From Geosiphon pyriformis (Eukaryota > Glomeromycota > Glomeromycetes > Archaeosporales > Geosiphonaceae): a stretch of 64,000 bases of DNA. The stretch spans positions 136,184 to 200,183 of the forward strand of contig JAAOMT010000134.1 of assembly GCA_016748015.1 (NCBI GenBank), given 5' to 3'. The notes beneath the pieces were generated by a model. That model ran no database searches. It had not been told where the DNA came from and was given only the letters and a program-made list of their open reading frames with translations. The position numbers and the translations under genes were made by a program. This document shows positions 1-10,618 of this stretch, one piece after another. Numbering within the stretch: the stretch's first letter is position 1; the number at the start of each line of letters is the position of its first letter.

Positions 1-887
1 TTTCAGTTTCTAAAGGTCTTATCTACTGGTTGTGAATTTATCTGTTAGGTTTTTTGGTTATAAAACACAGAGGTTTGGCTTTCACTGATTGCAACTTTTT
101 ATAAATATGAGCTATCTTCTTTAAGCTAATCAGTACAGTCATTAGAATCTGGTATTGTTTTTTTATCTTTCTGGTAAGCTACCAAGATAATATTAATATT
201 CAAAACTTAGGGGAAGCTTTCTTCTTTTACCAGATTATCATGAAGTCTATTCTCAGACAGTCAATTTTTCTATGTTGCTATTCCATAAAAGAAAATAAAA
301 ATAAAAAATAAAAAAAATAAAAATAAAAATAAAAAAATAAAGAAAATAAAATAAAAAATAAGTATCTTGTCAATAGCTGTAATTAAGAGCTATTGTGTCA
401 GCAGGTTAAGTAATAGATAATAACATGAATTTGAAAAATTGAAGAAATATTTTATTGATATAATTTTATTTTGGTTAATAGCAACTATTCTTAAAAAGAG
501 GAGTATTTAATAATTATGACCTGTGAGTCTAATTAACTCTAAAATTTTAATTTTCTCTGAATGTCTTTTTAATTTCTATAGCTATTTGTTTTTATACATT
601 TTTTTTGTTCTATAGGATTGCTTCTAATTGCTTTGTTATTTCTGTTATTACTTTGTTTTTCTATGTTATTATTAGTTATACTATGTTATAATATGTTATT
701 TTATGTTATTACTCATTATACTATGTTATAACATGTTATTACGGATTATACTATGTTATAACATGTTATCCTATGTTATTATATGTTATTCTGTGTTTTT
801 TCATATTATTCTGTGTTATTTTATGTTATCATATTTTTGGTCATGTTTTCTCTATAACTTTGAATTGGTTTTTCTACTTGGGTAATA
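1..887 (-). repeat. 3' LTR of Ret-G (truncated by the window edge)
   Basis: It aligns along its length with 2388-3366, including the A-rich tract at 290-360, the stem-loop near 372-398 and the TATGTTAT-rich block. Its inner border is placed where GGGTAATA meets the purine tract (minus strand AAAGAAAGAAATAA). About 90 bp of the outer end are missing compared with the right copy. Confidence 0.85.
661..835 (-). repeat. U3 palindromic minisatellite of Ret-G
   Basis: The block consists of variants of TATGTTAT and the perfect palindrome ATAACATGTTAT, repeated many times with spacers such as TACTAT. The other LTR of the element carries the same block at 3125-3310. It occupies the U3 position, upstream (in element sense) of the TATA-containing segment. 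Confidence 0.8.
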
Positions 888-1082
888 TTATTTCTTTCTT
901 TTAAAATTGAGCTCTTGCAAAATCATAAATTTCTCTTTTTTGTATTAATATTGTTGCTGTAATTTTTATTGCTATTTTTAAATCTAATTTTATACATAAC
1001 TGGGGTTTTTTAACTATAGTGATCTGTTCAAAATATCCAAGTTTAAATCTTACATCTGTATGCTCTTATTATTATCACTGAA

Positions 1083-1403
1083 TTAAGTTAATTTCTGTTC
1101 TATTGTAAGATCTAGAAGCATGCTATATTGTTTGGTGTTTAAAGTGGAGTTTAAATTGTTGTTGACAGAGTTTGAATTGTTGTTGTCATTAGCAAAGTTT
1201 GAATTGTTGTTGTTATTAGTAAAGTTTGAATTGTTGCTGTTATTAGTGAAGTTTGAATTATTGTTGTTATTAATGAAGTTTGAATTGTTATTGTCATTAG
1301 TGGAATTTGAATTAGAATTAAGTTCCAATTCAGATTTCCATTTGTTCTTGTTGATTGGCTCTTCTTCAAATATATAACATATTGGAGTGAATTGTGACTG
1401 CAT
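1083..1403 (-). pseudogene. Asn/Ser-rich linker remnant of pol in Ret-G (106 aa ORF)
   Basis: The ORF starts MQSQFTPICYIFEEEP and ends near LLDLTIEQKLT. Between them lies an Asn-rich block made of a repeated ten-residue unit of the type NNNNSNFTN. Both flanks resemble the linker between the second zinc domain and the dUTPase of element B, which has EEPISS, an NSNSDND-type Asn/Ser stretch and then LPDLFKEQEL. I infer that this is an internal-deletion remnant of a B-like pol, with the low-complexity linker expanded. Whether it is translated is unknown. The opposite-strand ORF of 85 aa over the same bases is a shadow of the repeats. Confidence 0.55.
1168..1318 (-). repeat. 30-bp coding minisatellite (about 5 units)
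   Basis: On the plus strand, units of AAGTTTGAATTGTTGTTGTT followed by ATTAGT recur about every 30 bp with few changes. Thirty bases is ten codons, so copy-number changes keep the minus-strand reading frame open. Confidence 0.8.
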
Positions 1404-1479
1404 TCTAATATTCTGACTTAAAGCTGTCAGATAAGTTTTGCTGATTTTTTGGTACTGTGGGAATTAGATTTTATTGGTA

Positions 1480-2245
1480 AGTTTTCTTGTATGATAGCAG
1501 GATTTGGAATTTATTAGACTTTAAATGTTTGGATTTTTGAATAATTCTCAGAGTTTGAATTGTTAGAGGTTTAACAAGTTTTATTAATAGTAAGTTTTTT
1601 TGTATGATAGTGGAGTTGAAATTATCGGGTTTTAAAGGTTTGGGTTTTTGAATGATTAGGTCTTGAATAATCAGAGTTTTAACAAGTTTTAATGAGTTTA
1701 TCAAAGGTAAAGTTTTGAATGTTTGGGGTTTTAATGATCAGGTCTTGAATAATTAGAGTTTTAATTTAATAAGTTTTTTTAATGAATTTATCAAAAGTAA
1801 ATTTTCAGAGTTTTAACAATTGGGTTTTGAATAATTAGAGTTTTAATTTAATGAGTTTTAATGAGTTTATCAATGGTAATTTTTGAATGTTTGGGGTTTT
1901 AACAATTGGGTTTTGAATAATCAGAGTTTTAATTTAACAAGTTTTTAACAAATTTATTAAAGATAAGTTTCAAATGTTCAGGTTTTTAATGATCAGATTT
2001 TAATGGTAATTTTCGAATGTTTGGGGTTTTAATGATCAGGTCTTAAATAATCAAAGTTTTAATTTAATAAGTTTTTAACGAATTTATCAAAAATAAGTTT
2101 TGAATGTTTAGGGTTTTAATAATTAGGTTTTGAATAATCAGAGTTTTTTTAATTTAACAAGTTTTTGACAAATTTATCAATGGTAATTTTCGAATGTTTA
2201 GAGTTTTAATGATCAGGTCTTGAATAATCAGTATTTTAATTTAAT
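1480..2245 (-). repeat. Tandem array of about 95-bp units in the Ret-G leader
   Basis: Recurring segments contain GAATGTTTGGGGTTTTAAT, then GATCAGGTCTTGAATAATCA, then a stretch ending in TTTATCAA. They repeat about eight times with a period near 95 bp and some partial units. On the minus strand, fragments such as NPAIIQENL resemble short repeats in the pre-gag region of element B (22070-22210). The array is therefore probably an expansion of that region. The period is not a multiple of three, and stops are common, so it is not a conserved ORF. Confidence 0.7.
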
Positions 2246-2387
2246 GAATTTTTCAAAAAAAATGCTAAAATAAGGATTTCATAAATCCTAAGTGATTTTT
2301 TCTTTGTTTTTTCTTGGTTTGCCTCTTTTGTGAATTTCTGGAGTGTTCTGTCTCTGTAGATTTTATAATCTCACAGAGAACACCAAA

Positions 2388-3366
2388 TGTTATGCATAAA
2401 CTTGGTGCAATAGGGAAATAGTAATATTTGGTGCTCTTAATTATCAGTAATGCATGTTTTTACATAATTTTATTAACTTAGTCTTGATTATCAATATCTG
2501 AAGATCTTATCTATTGGTTGTAAATTTATCCATTGAGTTTTTTGGTTATAAGACACAAAGGTTTGGCTTTTGCTAATTGCAACTTTTTATAAATGCGAAC
2601 TATCTTTTTTAAGCTAACAAGCATAGTTGTTAAGATCTAACATTGTTTTTTTGCTCTTCTAGTAAGCTACCAAGATAATGTTAATATCCAAAACTTAAGA
2701 AAAGCTTTCCTTTTTTACCAGGCTATTACAAAGTCTATTTTTAGACAGTCAATTTTTTTATATTGCCACTCCACAAGAGAAAATAAAAAAAATAAAAAAA
2801 ATAAAAATAAAAAAAATAAAATAAGAAATAAGTGTTCTGTCAATAACTGTGATCAAGAGCTATTGTGCCAGCAGGTTAAATAATAGATAATAACATAGAT
2901 TTGAAGAATTGAAGAGATATTTTATTGATATAATTCTATTTTGGTTGATAGCAATTATTTTTAAAAGAAGGAGTATTTAATAATTATAATTTGTAAGTCT
3001 AATTGACTCTGAAAGTCTAATTTTTTTAAATGTCTTTTTAATTTTTACAGTTACTTATTTTTATACATTCTTTTTGTTCTACAAAATTGCTTCTAATTGC
3101 TTTGTTATTTCTGTTATTACTTTGTTTTTCTATGTTATTGCTAATTATACTATATTATAACATATTATCTTATATTATTACTTATTATACTATGTTATAA
3201 CATATTATTTTATGTTATTATGCATTATACTATATTATAATACGTTATTCTACATTATTATACATTATTCTGTGTTTTTTCACATTATTCTGTGTTATTT
3301 TATGTTATCACATTTTTAATCATGTTTTCTTCATAACTTTAGATTGGTTTTTCTACTTGGGTAATA
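2388..3366 (-). repeat. 5' LTR of Ret-G
   Basis: This full copy of the G LTR is 979 bp. On the plus strand it runs from TGTTATGC to GGGTAATA. It adjoins the primer-binding-site-like sequence at 2376-2387 (complement TTTGGTGTTCTC). It carries the A-rich tract (2778-2830), the conserved stem-loop (about 2838-2862) and the U3 repeats (3125-3310). Beyond 3366 the sequence is protease code of element A. Confidence 0.85.
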
Positions 3367-3800
3367 TTAACAAAAACTTGGTATTGGATGGCTTCTATTA
3401 CTAATACTTTGATGGATGTAGTAATATTGTTAACTTCAAAAGAAAAGTCATTGATTTTGCCAATTGGAGTTTTGGTGGCTCTATTAGCTGTGATAATTTT
3501 GGCACTGGCAGTACAATCAACTCAGTAACCTAATTGGTCTATGAGTTGTTAGATAATAATACTGTTTGCTGATTCATTATCAAAAATTAGTTTAATGGAT
3601 TAACTATTGACTTTAGCATTAGTATATATTGCCATAATGGATTTGGTATTAAGAATGGCTCTACTAAAAAGTAGTATTGTTAATTCCTTGAGTTCGAAAA
3701 AAAAAATGGCTGCAAGTGATTTGTTTTCAGTAATAGTTGCTGGAGATATATTACTGATAAGTGGCTTTTAGTTGGCTTTTAGGTTGTTAGATGTGGCATT
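3367..3800 (-). pseudogene. Retropepsin fragment of Ret-A
   Basis: The minus strand gives peptides that follow the B protease closely (KTPIGKINDFSFEV, then IKVLVIEAIQYQ). The B motif LDSGSAS is represented here by a decayed DNESAN, and several nonsense codons interrupt the frame. The catalytic Asp-Ser-Gly triad is therefore lost. The fragment stops where Ret-G is inserted. Confidence 0.7.
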
Positions 3801-3899
3801 TTCTAAAATAACCAAAAGACTTAAATAGTTCTGGGAATTCAGATTTAGAATATATCTGGTTTTTGAATTCCACTGTTGTAATCCTGATAATTGGGTTGA

Positions 3900-5050
3900 G
3901 GAACTAGAAATTAATTGGTGTGTAACTATTACTAATCTCCAGTTTTGTTGAGTATAGATGACTCTTGATCTTTGGATTCTAGTGACTAATTAAGCTGAGT
4001 TTAATGGTGGTATTTGAATTTGTTGAGACTGATAGATTACTTGGGACTGTGGCTGATAGATAGATTGTGACTGTGGTTGATATATTACAAATGCTGAAGA
4101 CTGATAAATTGGTAGTGAATATATTTGCTGTATTATTAGTGGGTAATAAGACTGATATTGATCTTGATTTGGGTGGTAATTCAAAATTTGGAATTAGCAA
4201 TCAGAGTTTCAATATTAATTTTCTGATTATTAATTATTAATTCTAATATAGCAGTTAATCTTGATATGTTCTTGTTTATCACAATTGTGACAGATACATG
4301 TTTCTTGTTGCCACAATGGTTAAGTCAACAATAATGTGAGATGCAACTGATTTTGGTGCTAATTTTTAGGATTTTTATAATGTTGTGGCAATTAATATAT
4401 TGCCTGATTGCTATTAACTAAGTACTCTTCTAATTTTTGGTTAATTAAATTACTGAATTGTTTTAATTTGGAATCCAATTCAAATGATCTATTTATTACT
4501 AGATTTATGGCTTGAGTGTGATTAGCTTTGAATTCAGCTAATTCAAAGTCTTTGACATATGTAACTACTGCTTACAAGTTAGCTGAATGTAATAAACATA
4601 TATATTAAAGGATGCTACTGTGCAGGCCATAAATAAACTGGTTCAAGATTTGTGGCACTGTAAAATAATTGGTATTAATTGCTTGGATCTGGCACAAATT
4701 TTTATAAAAGCATTTCAAGTAAGTGGTAACTGCTTTGGCATTTTCTTGTTTTATAATAGTGAATATATTAGCCAAGTGGTTGATGCTGTTATTGTTATTA
4801 AAATATCTTAGAAACTCAAGTTTAAAGGCATTAAAATCTTGGGATTTATTTGCCAAGCTCTGATATTATAAATCAATGATGCTCTGAAGAAAATATAAGA
4901 TAGCTTGTAATGCTCTGGTGTTATTTCATCCATTGATTGCAATGGCTTTTTCTATATTATTTAGTCATACTTATGCATCATTTTTCTTACCAGTAAATTT
5001 CTCAATTTTGATGATTGGGATGTATACCATTAGTGCAATCAGTTGTTGGG
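3900..5050 (-). pseudogene. Gag remnant of Ret-A
   Basis: The best stretch (4605-4856) reads FNAFKLEFLRYFNNNNSINH and continues into LGRF-like and NQFIYGLHSS motifs, matching the gag core of element B. The downstream segment (3990-4184) is Gln/Tyr/Pro-rich, with repeats of IYQPQSQ. Decayed zinc-knuckle-like code lies around 4260-4320. Nonsense codons are frequent. The role would have been assembly of the particle shell. Confidence 0.7.
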
Positions 5051-5995
5051 ACTGTTGAAGTTGTTGTGGTGGTTGTGATTGTGGCTGTTGAAGTGGTTCA
5101 GCAATTGGTTAAATTGGTAGTTGATTAATTATGATTACTGGAGGTAAGTGTTAATTAATAGTATCAGAGTTGGGATTGTTTTGATTTTCTGGATTTGAAT
5201 ATTCAAAGTTTTAATTTCTGGGTTTTCTACAATTGGGTTTTGATAATTAAATTTCTGATTATTGTTTTCCTCTTTTTCTGATTCTGTTACTTTCTAAGAA
5301 CTCATGATTCTGAAGTCTGGTTAAGGTGGTAGTGATCAAAATTTTGATGGCATTGGTGATTGTGATTTGAATTTTTCAAAGTAATTGTCATAGGTTCTCA
5401 ATAACTTTGCTTTCTTTTGTTTATTTTGGAATGAAAGTTGAGCCAATAATAATTTCACATTTAATGTTGATGTGTCTGTTAAGGAGATGTTGATGGCATT
5501 TTTGAGTGTATAATGATATAATAAATTGATTTGTAACTTGACTCTGGTTTTTTTTTAAGTAGGTGGTTGTATTCTTTTGAGTATTACTGCTAATATTTGT
5601 AGTTTTCCTTTGTCTTTATCTGTATAGATAATAAAAAATTGTCATTAAGTGTATCTTTCAATTTCTTAATTGATCTCACAGATAATTGGTACAAAACTGT
5701 AATTTTATGATAAGCTAGTGTGTTGAATTAATTCTGTGTAGAAGTTTTCTTTTGCTGCTTTAATATCAATTGGTTCTCCTAGAAAATCTTTGATTTTTTT
5801 ATTAACATAAAAGTTGAAAACTAATTCTGTTGGATAATAGTTGTGGTTTAATTCCAAGTTTTGGCTATAGTATTAAAATAAGGATTTGGTGAATCCTAAA
5901 TGGTTTGTTCCTATTATTTCTGATTCTGCCACTTTTGATTGGTTGTGTATTGGTACTGGTTCTCTGTAGAATTATACCTCACAGGAAGCACCAAA
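5050..5995 (-). pseudogene. Pre-gag region and leader of Ret-A
   Basis: Low-similarity coding traces continue the gag frame upstream, parallel to the pre-gag region of element B (21430-22340). They include the Pro/Gln-rich strings before gag. The sequence ends at GAAGCACCAAA, the complement of the primer binding site, next to the LTR. No open frame longer than about 60 codons remains on the coding strand. Confidence 0.5.
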
Positions 5996-6719
5996 TGTTA
6001 CAGGTAATTATTTGAAGTCTCAAATCAAATAACAAACCTGTAACTTAGTGCTTAATAGTGGGTCTTATTGATAAGTATCTGAAGATTTTGGTTGTCTAAA
6101 AGATTTTTGTTGAGTTTTTTGTATAATAGACAAAAAGTCAAGTATTGTTTTTTTTTAGTAATATTTCACATATTAACTCTTAAGTTAGTGTGTTTTGTTG
6201 TCTATCACTTTCCAGAATTGCAATTCTATCAAATCTTTTCTTGGTATAGTGGCTGGCAATTTTCTGGTAAACTATTCTTAAATCTAAGTGTCTACTCTTA
6301 TTTCTGGTTCTTTTACCAGTATTATATTCTGATGTTAGTAACTCAGTACTTATTTCTTAATCAATTAATATACAACAATAAAAAAGAAAATAAAATAAAA
6401 AAAATAAAATAAAAAAAATAAGCCAAGACAATGAAAAGTTAGTATCCCATTAATAGCCATGATCAAGAGCTATTGTTTTAGCATAGTTAAGTATTGGCAG
6501 TTATTAACATGAAATAGTAATGGTTAGAGTTTGATGAATATTTTTTAATCAAATGATAACAACAGGAATTGAATGTAGATAAATATTTTATTGATAATTT
6601 GATGATTTTATTTCAGCAAATATAAACTATTCTTAAAGTAATTATGAAATAGATAAGAAGAAAAGTTCAAACTAAGAGATTTGTCTTTTTTACTTCCAAT
6701 TTTACTGCTATATATATAT
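5996..6719 (-). repeat. Partial 5' LTR of Ret-A
   Basis: It begins on the plus strand with TGTTACAGGTAATTATTTG and matches the B-family LTRs up to the TATA-like stretch. There it is broken by the start of another LTR at 6720. The missing part is the U3 repeat region. The small plus-strand ORF at 6092-6412 is a shadow. Confidence 0.8.
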
Positions 6720-7541
6720 TGTTACAGATGATTATTTGGGGTCTCAAGTCAAATAACAAATCTGTAACTTGGTGCTAGTTTGGTATTCTGGTGTTGATAT
6801 CTGAAGATTTGGTGGATCTGAAAGTTTGTTGCAGAGTTTTTTGTATAATGAATAGAGATTTACTATGGTTGGTTTAAGTTGTTTTCCTTAAGTTGTTTTC
6901 CCAATTTCTGTCTTCAGCATAGTGGCTGGTTTAATCTGGCAGTTATGCTCTTCTAATAAGCTGTCCATTAATATATATAATTTTACCCTTATTTCTGGGT
7001 CTTTTATCAGACTATTCATAATGTCAATAACTCAGCACTTTAATCTTCTTAATCAATTTAGTATACAACAATAAAATCAAAGAAAAGAAAATAAAGAAAA
7101 ATAAAGAAAAATGAAGAAAAAAGCCAATGCAATTGCAAGTTAGTATCCTGTCAATAGCCATGATCAAAAGCTATTGTTCTAGTATGGTTAAGTATCAATT
7201 GCTATCAACATGAAGTGTTAATAGTGGAGAGTGAATTAAGATAGTAAACAATTATTTATTGATATTTGTGAATAGAAAAGTTGTTTAGATTAAATTTAAA
7301 CTGGGAGATCTGTCTTTTCTACTTCTAATGCTATCACTATATATACATAATTTGGGTTCTATGAGATCACTCACATTCTCAAGCAATGTGCTATAATTTC
7401 TCAAGCAATGCTCACATTGTTGAGCAATGTGTCATATTTCTGATATTGCTCTACATTGCTGAGCAATGTACTCATGTGCTAACTACTACTTTCTTATTGG
7501 CCTACTATTTTTTTATATCTGTTTTCTTTTTATAAGTAATA
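6720..7541 (-). repeat. 3' LTR of Ret-H
   Basis: This 822-bp copy runs on the plus strand from TGTTACAGATGATTATTTGG to AAGTAATA. It has the family A-rich tract (about 7075-7125) and stem-loop (about 7152-7176). Its own U3 repeat type is built on TTGCTGAGCAATGT (7366-7480). It adjoins a purine tract (minus strand AAAAAGAGGAGATAA). It lies within the LTR of Ret-A. Confidence 0.85.
7366..7480 (-). repeat. U3 palindromic repeats of Ret-H (GAGCAATGT type)
   Basis: Copies of CAAGCAATGT, GAGCAATGT and the near-palindrome CATTGCTGAGCAATG are spaced over about 110 bp. This block is unrelated in sequence to the blocks of elements B and G, but sits in the same U3 position. Confidence 0.75.
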
Positions 7542-7545
7542 TTAT

Positions 7546-8290
7546 CTCCTCTTTTTAATATTGAGCTCTGTTGAAATCTTTATTTTGAATTAATTCCAGC
7601 ACTTTTTTTTCAAGTATTGTTTGTTTGATTTTGTTTCTCATATCTTCTACTTATGTATTGTTTATTCTTCTTCATTGGTTAATGGTTATGGTTTCCATGT
7701 CAAAGTATAACAGTATTTCTGGATAGTTCTGAAATATGTTGTGTAGTTAGTACATTGTTTTAACATGTAGTGTTAAATTTGTTTTCTTTTCAATAAATTC
7801 TTTAATTTGCTGTATTATGTCTTAGTTGAATATTCTTTTAGATTTGTTGATATATAACTCCTGAATATTCAACTTTTGACCTAACTGGTAGTAGTAATAT
7901 GATATTGGAAATTGTTTTGTCTATTGCTTCCAATTTTTTTTTGTAAGCTCTTCTGTTGGTGCCATAATAAGTATTTTCCCAAAAGTGTTCTTTACTTTTT
8001 CTATTAAGTTATCTGTTCAATTTTTATTATTTTTTGGTGGCCACTAATATGGTGTATTCTTTGTTTTTCTTTGGATGTTTCAATAGCAAATTATTTGGTT
8101 ATTAATAATAATTTCCATGTCTAACTGTTGTTAACTTAAGGCCTGGAACAATTGTTGGACTATAGTATGAATATGATCTGGTATTTCCATTTTTCTTGGT
8201 TGTTTTCATTGCATGTACTGTGTCTTTATATACTTTTTGGTTGTTTAATTTAATGTGTTTGGTTCAATAACTATGATTGGTTTCAGATTT
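7546..8290 (-). pseudogene. Third-ORF remnant of Ret-H
   Basis: The minus strand gives fragments that follow the third ORF of element B. Examples are KLNIQELYINKSKRIFN and METITINQ followed by an ILEKKVLELI-like end. Several nonsense codons interrupt it. It lies between the integrase C-terminus and the purine tract. The function is unknown in all copies. Confidence 0.6.
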
Positions 8291-8299
8291 TGTGGAATC

Positions 8300-8745
8300 T
8301 CATCTGGTTGAACTAGTATTTTTTGTACTCTCAGTTATGGAATGTTATTGGTAGATGATAATACTATCTGGTGATATGGTTTCAGTCAATCATCATGTGC
8401 TGCTTTGGCTAAAATTTTGTTGTTCCATCTTAATTTATAAGCTCCATTTTCTAGAATTTCTTCTATGTAAAATGGTTCATCCCATTTGGGGTCAAATTTT
8501 CTACTCCATTGTTTTTCTGCTTTGGTATGATGTAATAGTACTTTGTCTTCAATCTTGAATTCAACTGGTTTATTTGGTAGTTGGTTATTGTGTCATTCTT
8601 TTTGTTTTTCTTGTAACTTTTGGATGTTATTAGCTGCTTTTCATTGTCTGTTTTCTAGTGTTTTTATTAAGTTATATGTTCTTCTCAACAGTGTTTCATG
8701 AAAATTATCTTCTGTTATTGGTTCAGTTGGATATGTATTGACCTC
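8300..8745 (-). pseudogene. Integrase C-terminal part of Ret-H
   Basis: The minus strand encodes the end of integrase. It has the TYPTEPITEDNFHETLLRRT block, the KERH block and a GPF-type tail corresponding to WNGPFHIEEILENG in element B. The gene is cut at 8745 by the insertion of Ret-F and continues at 18622. Together the two parts make one integrase broken by nonsense codons. Confidence 0.7.
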
Positions 8746-9737
8746 TGTTACTGGAGGTTTTTGGTCTCTTTTCTTAAATGTTGTTGATGCCTGTTTGTTG
8801 TGAATTCACGTTTTCTGGATGTGATTGAACCTCTAATAACTGAATTTATCTTCAAATTATCTCCTATAATTTGAACTGCTGGGCTTATAAGTGGAATGGC
8901 CAATTCCTTGCCAGTTATTTTATGTAGTTACATTGTAGTAAACATCAACTCTTTCCCAAGAATTGCTTGTCTGGAAGCTTACTAAAATGTGTAGTTACTT
9001 TGCTGTGAAAGTCAACTCTTCTACAGGAATCTCATTTGTAGGCTACCTTAATGATTGTAATAAGAAAAGAAAAGAAAAATAAAAGAAATGTAAAAGAAAT
9101 AGGATTTTATCAAGGGAAACGTTTTCTATTCAGGCCTGGAGTCACTAACAGTTTACTGAAATTGGTAGCTAATCAATTTCGAAATGTTAGTTGGGTTTTG
9201 GGGATTTTTCAAGTACAATAATTAAATAATTTGGTTTTTTGAATTATTTGATATTTATTTCTTTTTGTGTGTATAGGAATGGTTTTAAGAGATAAATCTA
9301 AAGTAAAATACATTTTCCAGAAGAGAAAAGCTCTTCTTTTATACAACTTGTTGTAGTACTAGTCTATAAACTTGCACTTTTTCTCTTTGCTCAAATTTCG
9401 GCAAAACTAAAGATACATTTTGATGAACTACAAGTTATTTTGCTGAACTATTGATTAATTTGGGTGAACTATTCATAATTTCGGCGAATTTCTTATAAAT
9501 TTTGGCGAATTTCTGTAAATTTTGGCAAATTTTTGAATATTACAAAGTTCAGAGTATTGTGTAATTTGATCATCCTACTTTCTCTTATATTAATTAAATT
9601 ATTTTAATTGAATCGTGATATGTGATAATTGATTAAATAATAAATGATAATTTGAAATGATATTAATATATTAATAAATTATAGGAATTATAAGGGTAAT
9701 TTCATGCTAATTAATAGCTAAAATTCTACTGGTAACA
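8746..9737 (-). repeat. 3' LTR of Ret-F
   Basis: The LTR is 992 bp. It carries three copies of the ATTTCGGCGAATTT-type U3 unit (about 9471-9530) where the 5' LTR has two. A TATA box (CTTTTATA on the plus strand) lies at 9336-9343. The third ORF ends just inside this LTR. Confidence 0.92.
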
Positions 9738-10425
9738 TAATCTGCTCTTCAAGACTGAGCTCTGTCGAAGTCCAAGCACTATCTGTAATATTGAGATAGT
9801 GATCTAAAATAATTGAAGTAATCTGGTCTGAAAATTGTTGAAATTTCAGTTCTGTAAGTTTGCCAATGTATTGGACTTTCATTGGTTGCAGTATTGGATT
9901 TTGTAGAACATTTTCACAAGTATTAAACAAGTCATAGAGTCTAAGAGCTGCTCTAAGTTTGTAGCAAGTGTTTGTTGGTCCAGCTGCTATTTTGAATTCA
10001 TTGTGGATTTGTTTTTGTATAACTTTAGGAGTGAGATTTGTTGCTTCAAGTTCCAGTTTTCATTCATAAAGTGTTTTTCCAATTTGAAAGTATTTATAAA
10101 TAGGGGTGTGTTCATTGTTCTGTTTATTAAGAAGTAGTAGAAGTTTTTGTTGCATTGTAGCATTTGGTGGAATGTCCATAGGGGCAATTAAAAGATTTTC
10201 TTCTAGTGCCTGTTTCAAAAGTCTTGGTAATCTATTCTCAGAGTAACTTCTTGTTTTTCTTTTATAGGGGTGATAGTTCTGTAAATGATTTGCTACTAAG
10301 GCTGTGATTTCTTTCTGAATGTAATTAATTTGACTTCCATTAATCATTATAGATAAGTCAGGAAGTGTTTTCAAGGCTAACATTAATTTTTGGGATATTT
10401 GTTGAATATTTCGGGGAATAATCAT
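9718..10425 (-). pseudogene. Third ORF of Ret-F (unknown function)
   Basis: This minus-strand frame starts MIIPRNIQQISQKLM and ends LPVEF just inside the LTR. It is the same length as the intact copy in Ret-E (235 codons) but has one nonsense codon after IGKTLYE. The composition is helical and rich in Gln, Leu and Asn. I see no membrane segment, signal peptide or envelope-like cysteines. A C-terminal block (IGKLTELKFQQFSDQIT) is also found, diverged, in element B. It does not resemble env, and no function can be assigned. Confidence 0.75.
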
Positions 10426-10618
10426 GATAAAATTGACTAATTATGAAAAGAGAAAATAAAGAAAATTATTTTTGGATATGGGGTTTTTATTTGTTTTTGG
10501 GTCTGGGTGTTTTGTAATTATTTACTATTTTTGTCTTTGTGTTTTTATTAGAAAATTATTGTAAAATTTAAGTGTTTAAGTTTGGTTGTTGTTCTATTAT
10601 AATTATTGGTTCTAAATT

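Larger units (their letters stand above)
1..3366 (-). mobile_element. Ret-G, short non-autonomous LTR element (deletion derivative of the B family)
   Basis: Two copies of one long repeat (1-887 and 2388-3366) face the same way and flank only 1500 bp of internal sequence. A primer-binding-site-like sequence adjoins the right copy and a purine tract (read on the minus strand) adjoins the left copy. The internal part keeps only a linker related to the pol linker of element B, plus a tandem array; no gag, RT or integrase can be seen. It is inserted in the protease region of element A, whose coding similarity resumes at 3367. The left edge lies outside the window, so the second target-site duplication cannot be checked. 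The layout is like LARD or TRIM elements. Confidence 0.8.
3367..6719 (-). mobile_element. Ret-A, partial Ty3/gypsy-type element (B family)
   Basis: This minus-strand remnant has a 5' LTR piece (5996-6719), a primer binding site (about 5984-5995), a leader, gag and the start of pol. It is cut at 3367 by the insertion of Ret-G, and its remaining pol lies outside the window. Its LTR is cut at 6719 by the 3' LTR of Ret-H. Protein similarity is closest to element B. Confidence 0.8.

Noticed and set aside
1168-1318. CRISPR-like array of 30-bp repeats
   Set aside because: The units are contiguous without unique spacers and encode an in-phase Asn-rich peptide, so this is a minisatellite.
1120-1377. 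Leucine-rich 85 aa ORF on the plus strand
   Set aside because: It is the antisense shadow of the Asn-rich minisatellite and has no independent support.
8355-8558. Possible small membrane protein on the plus strand
   Set aside because: It overlaps the integrase C-terminus of Ret-H on the other strand, which has clear family similarity.
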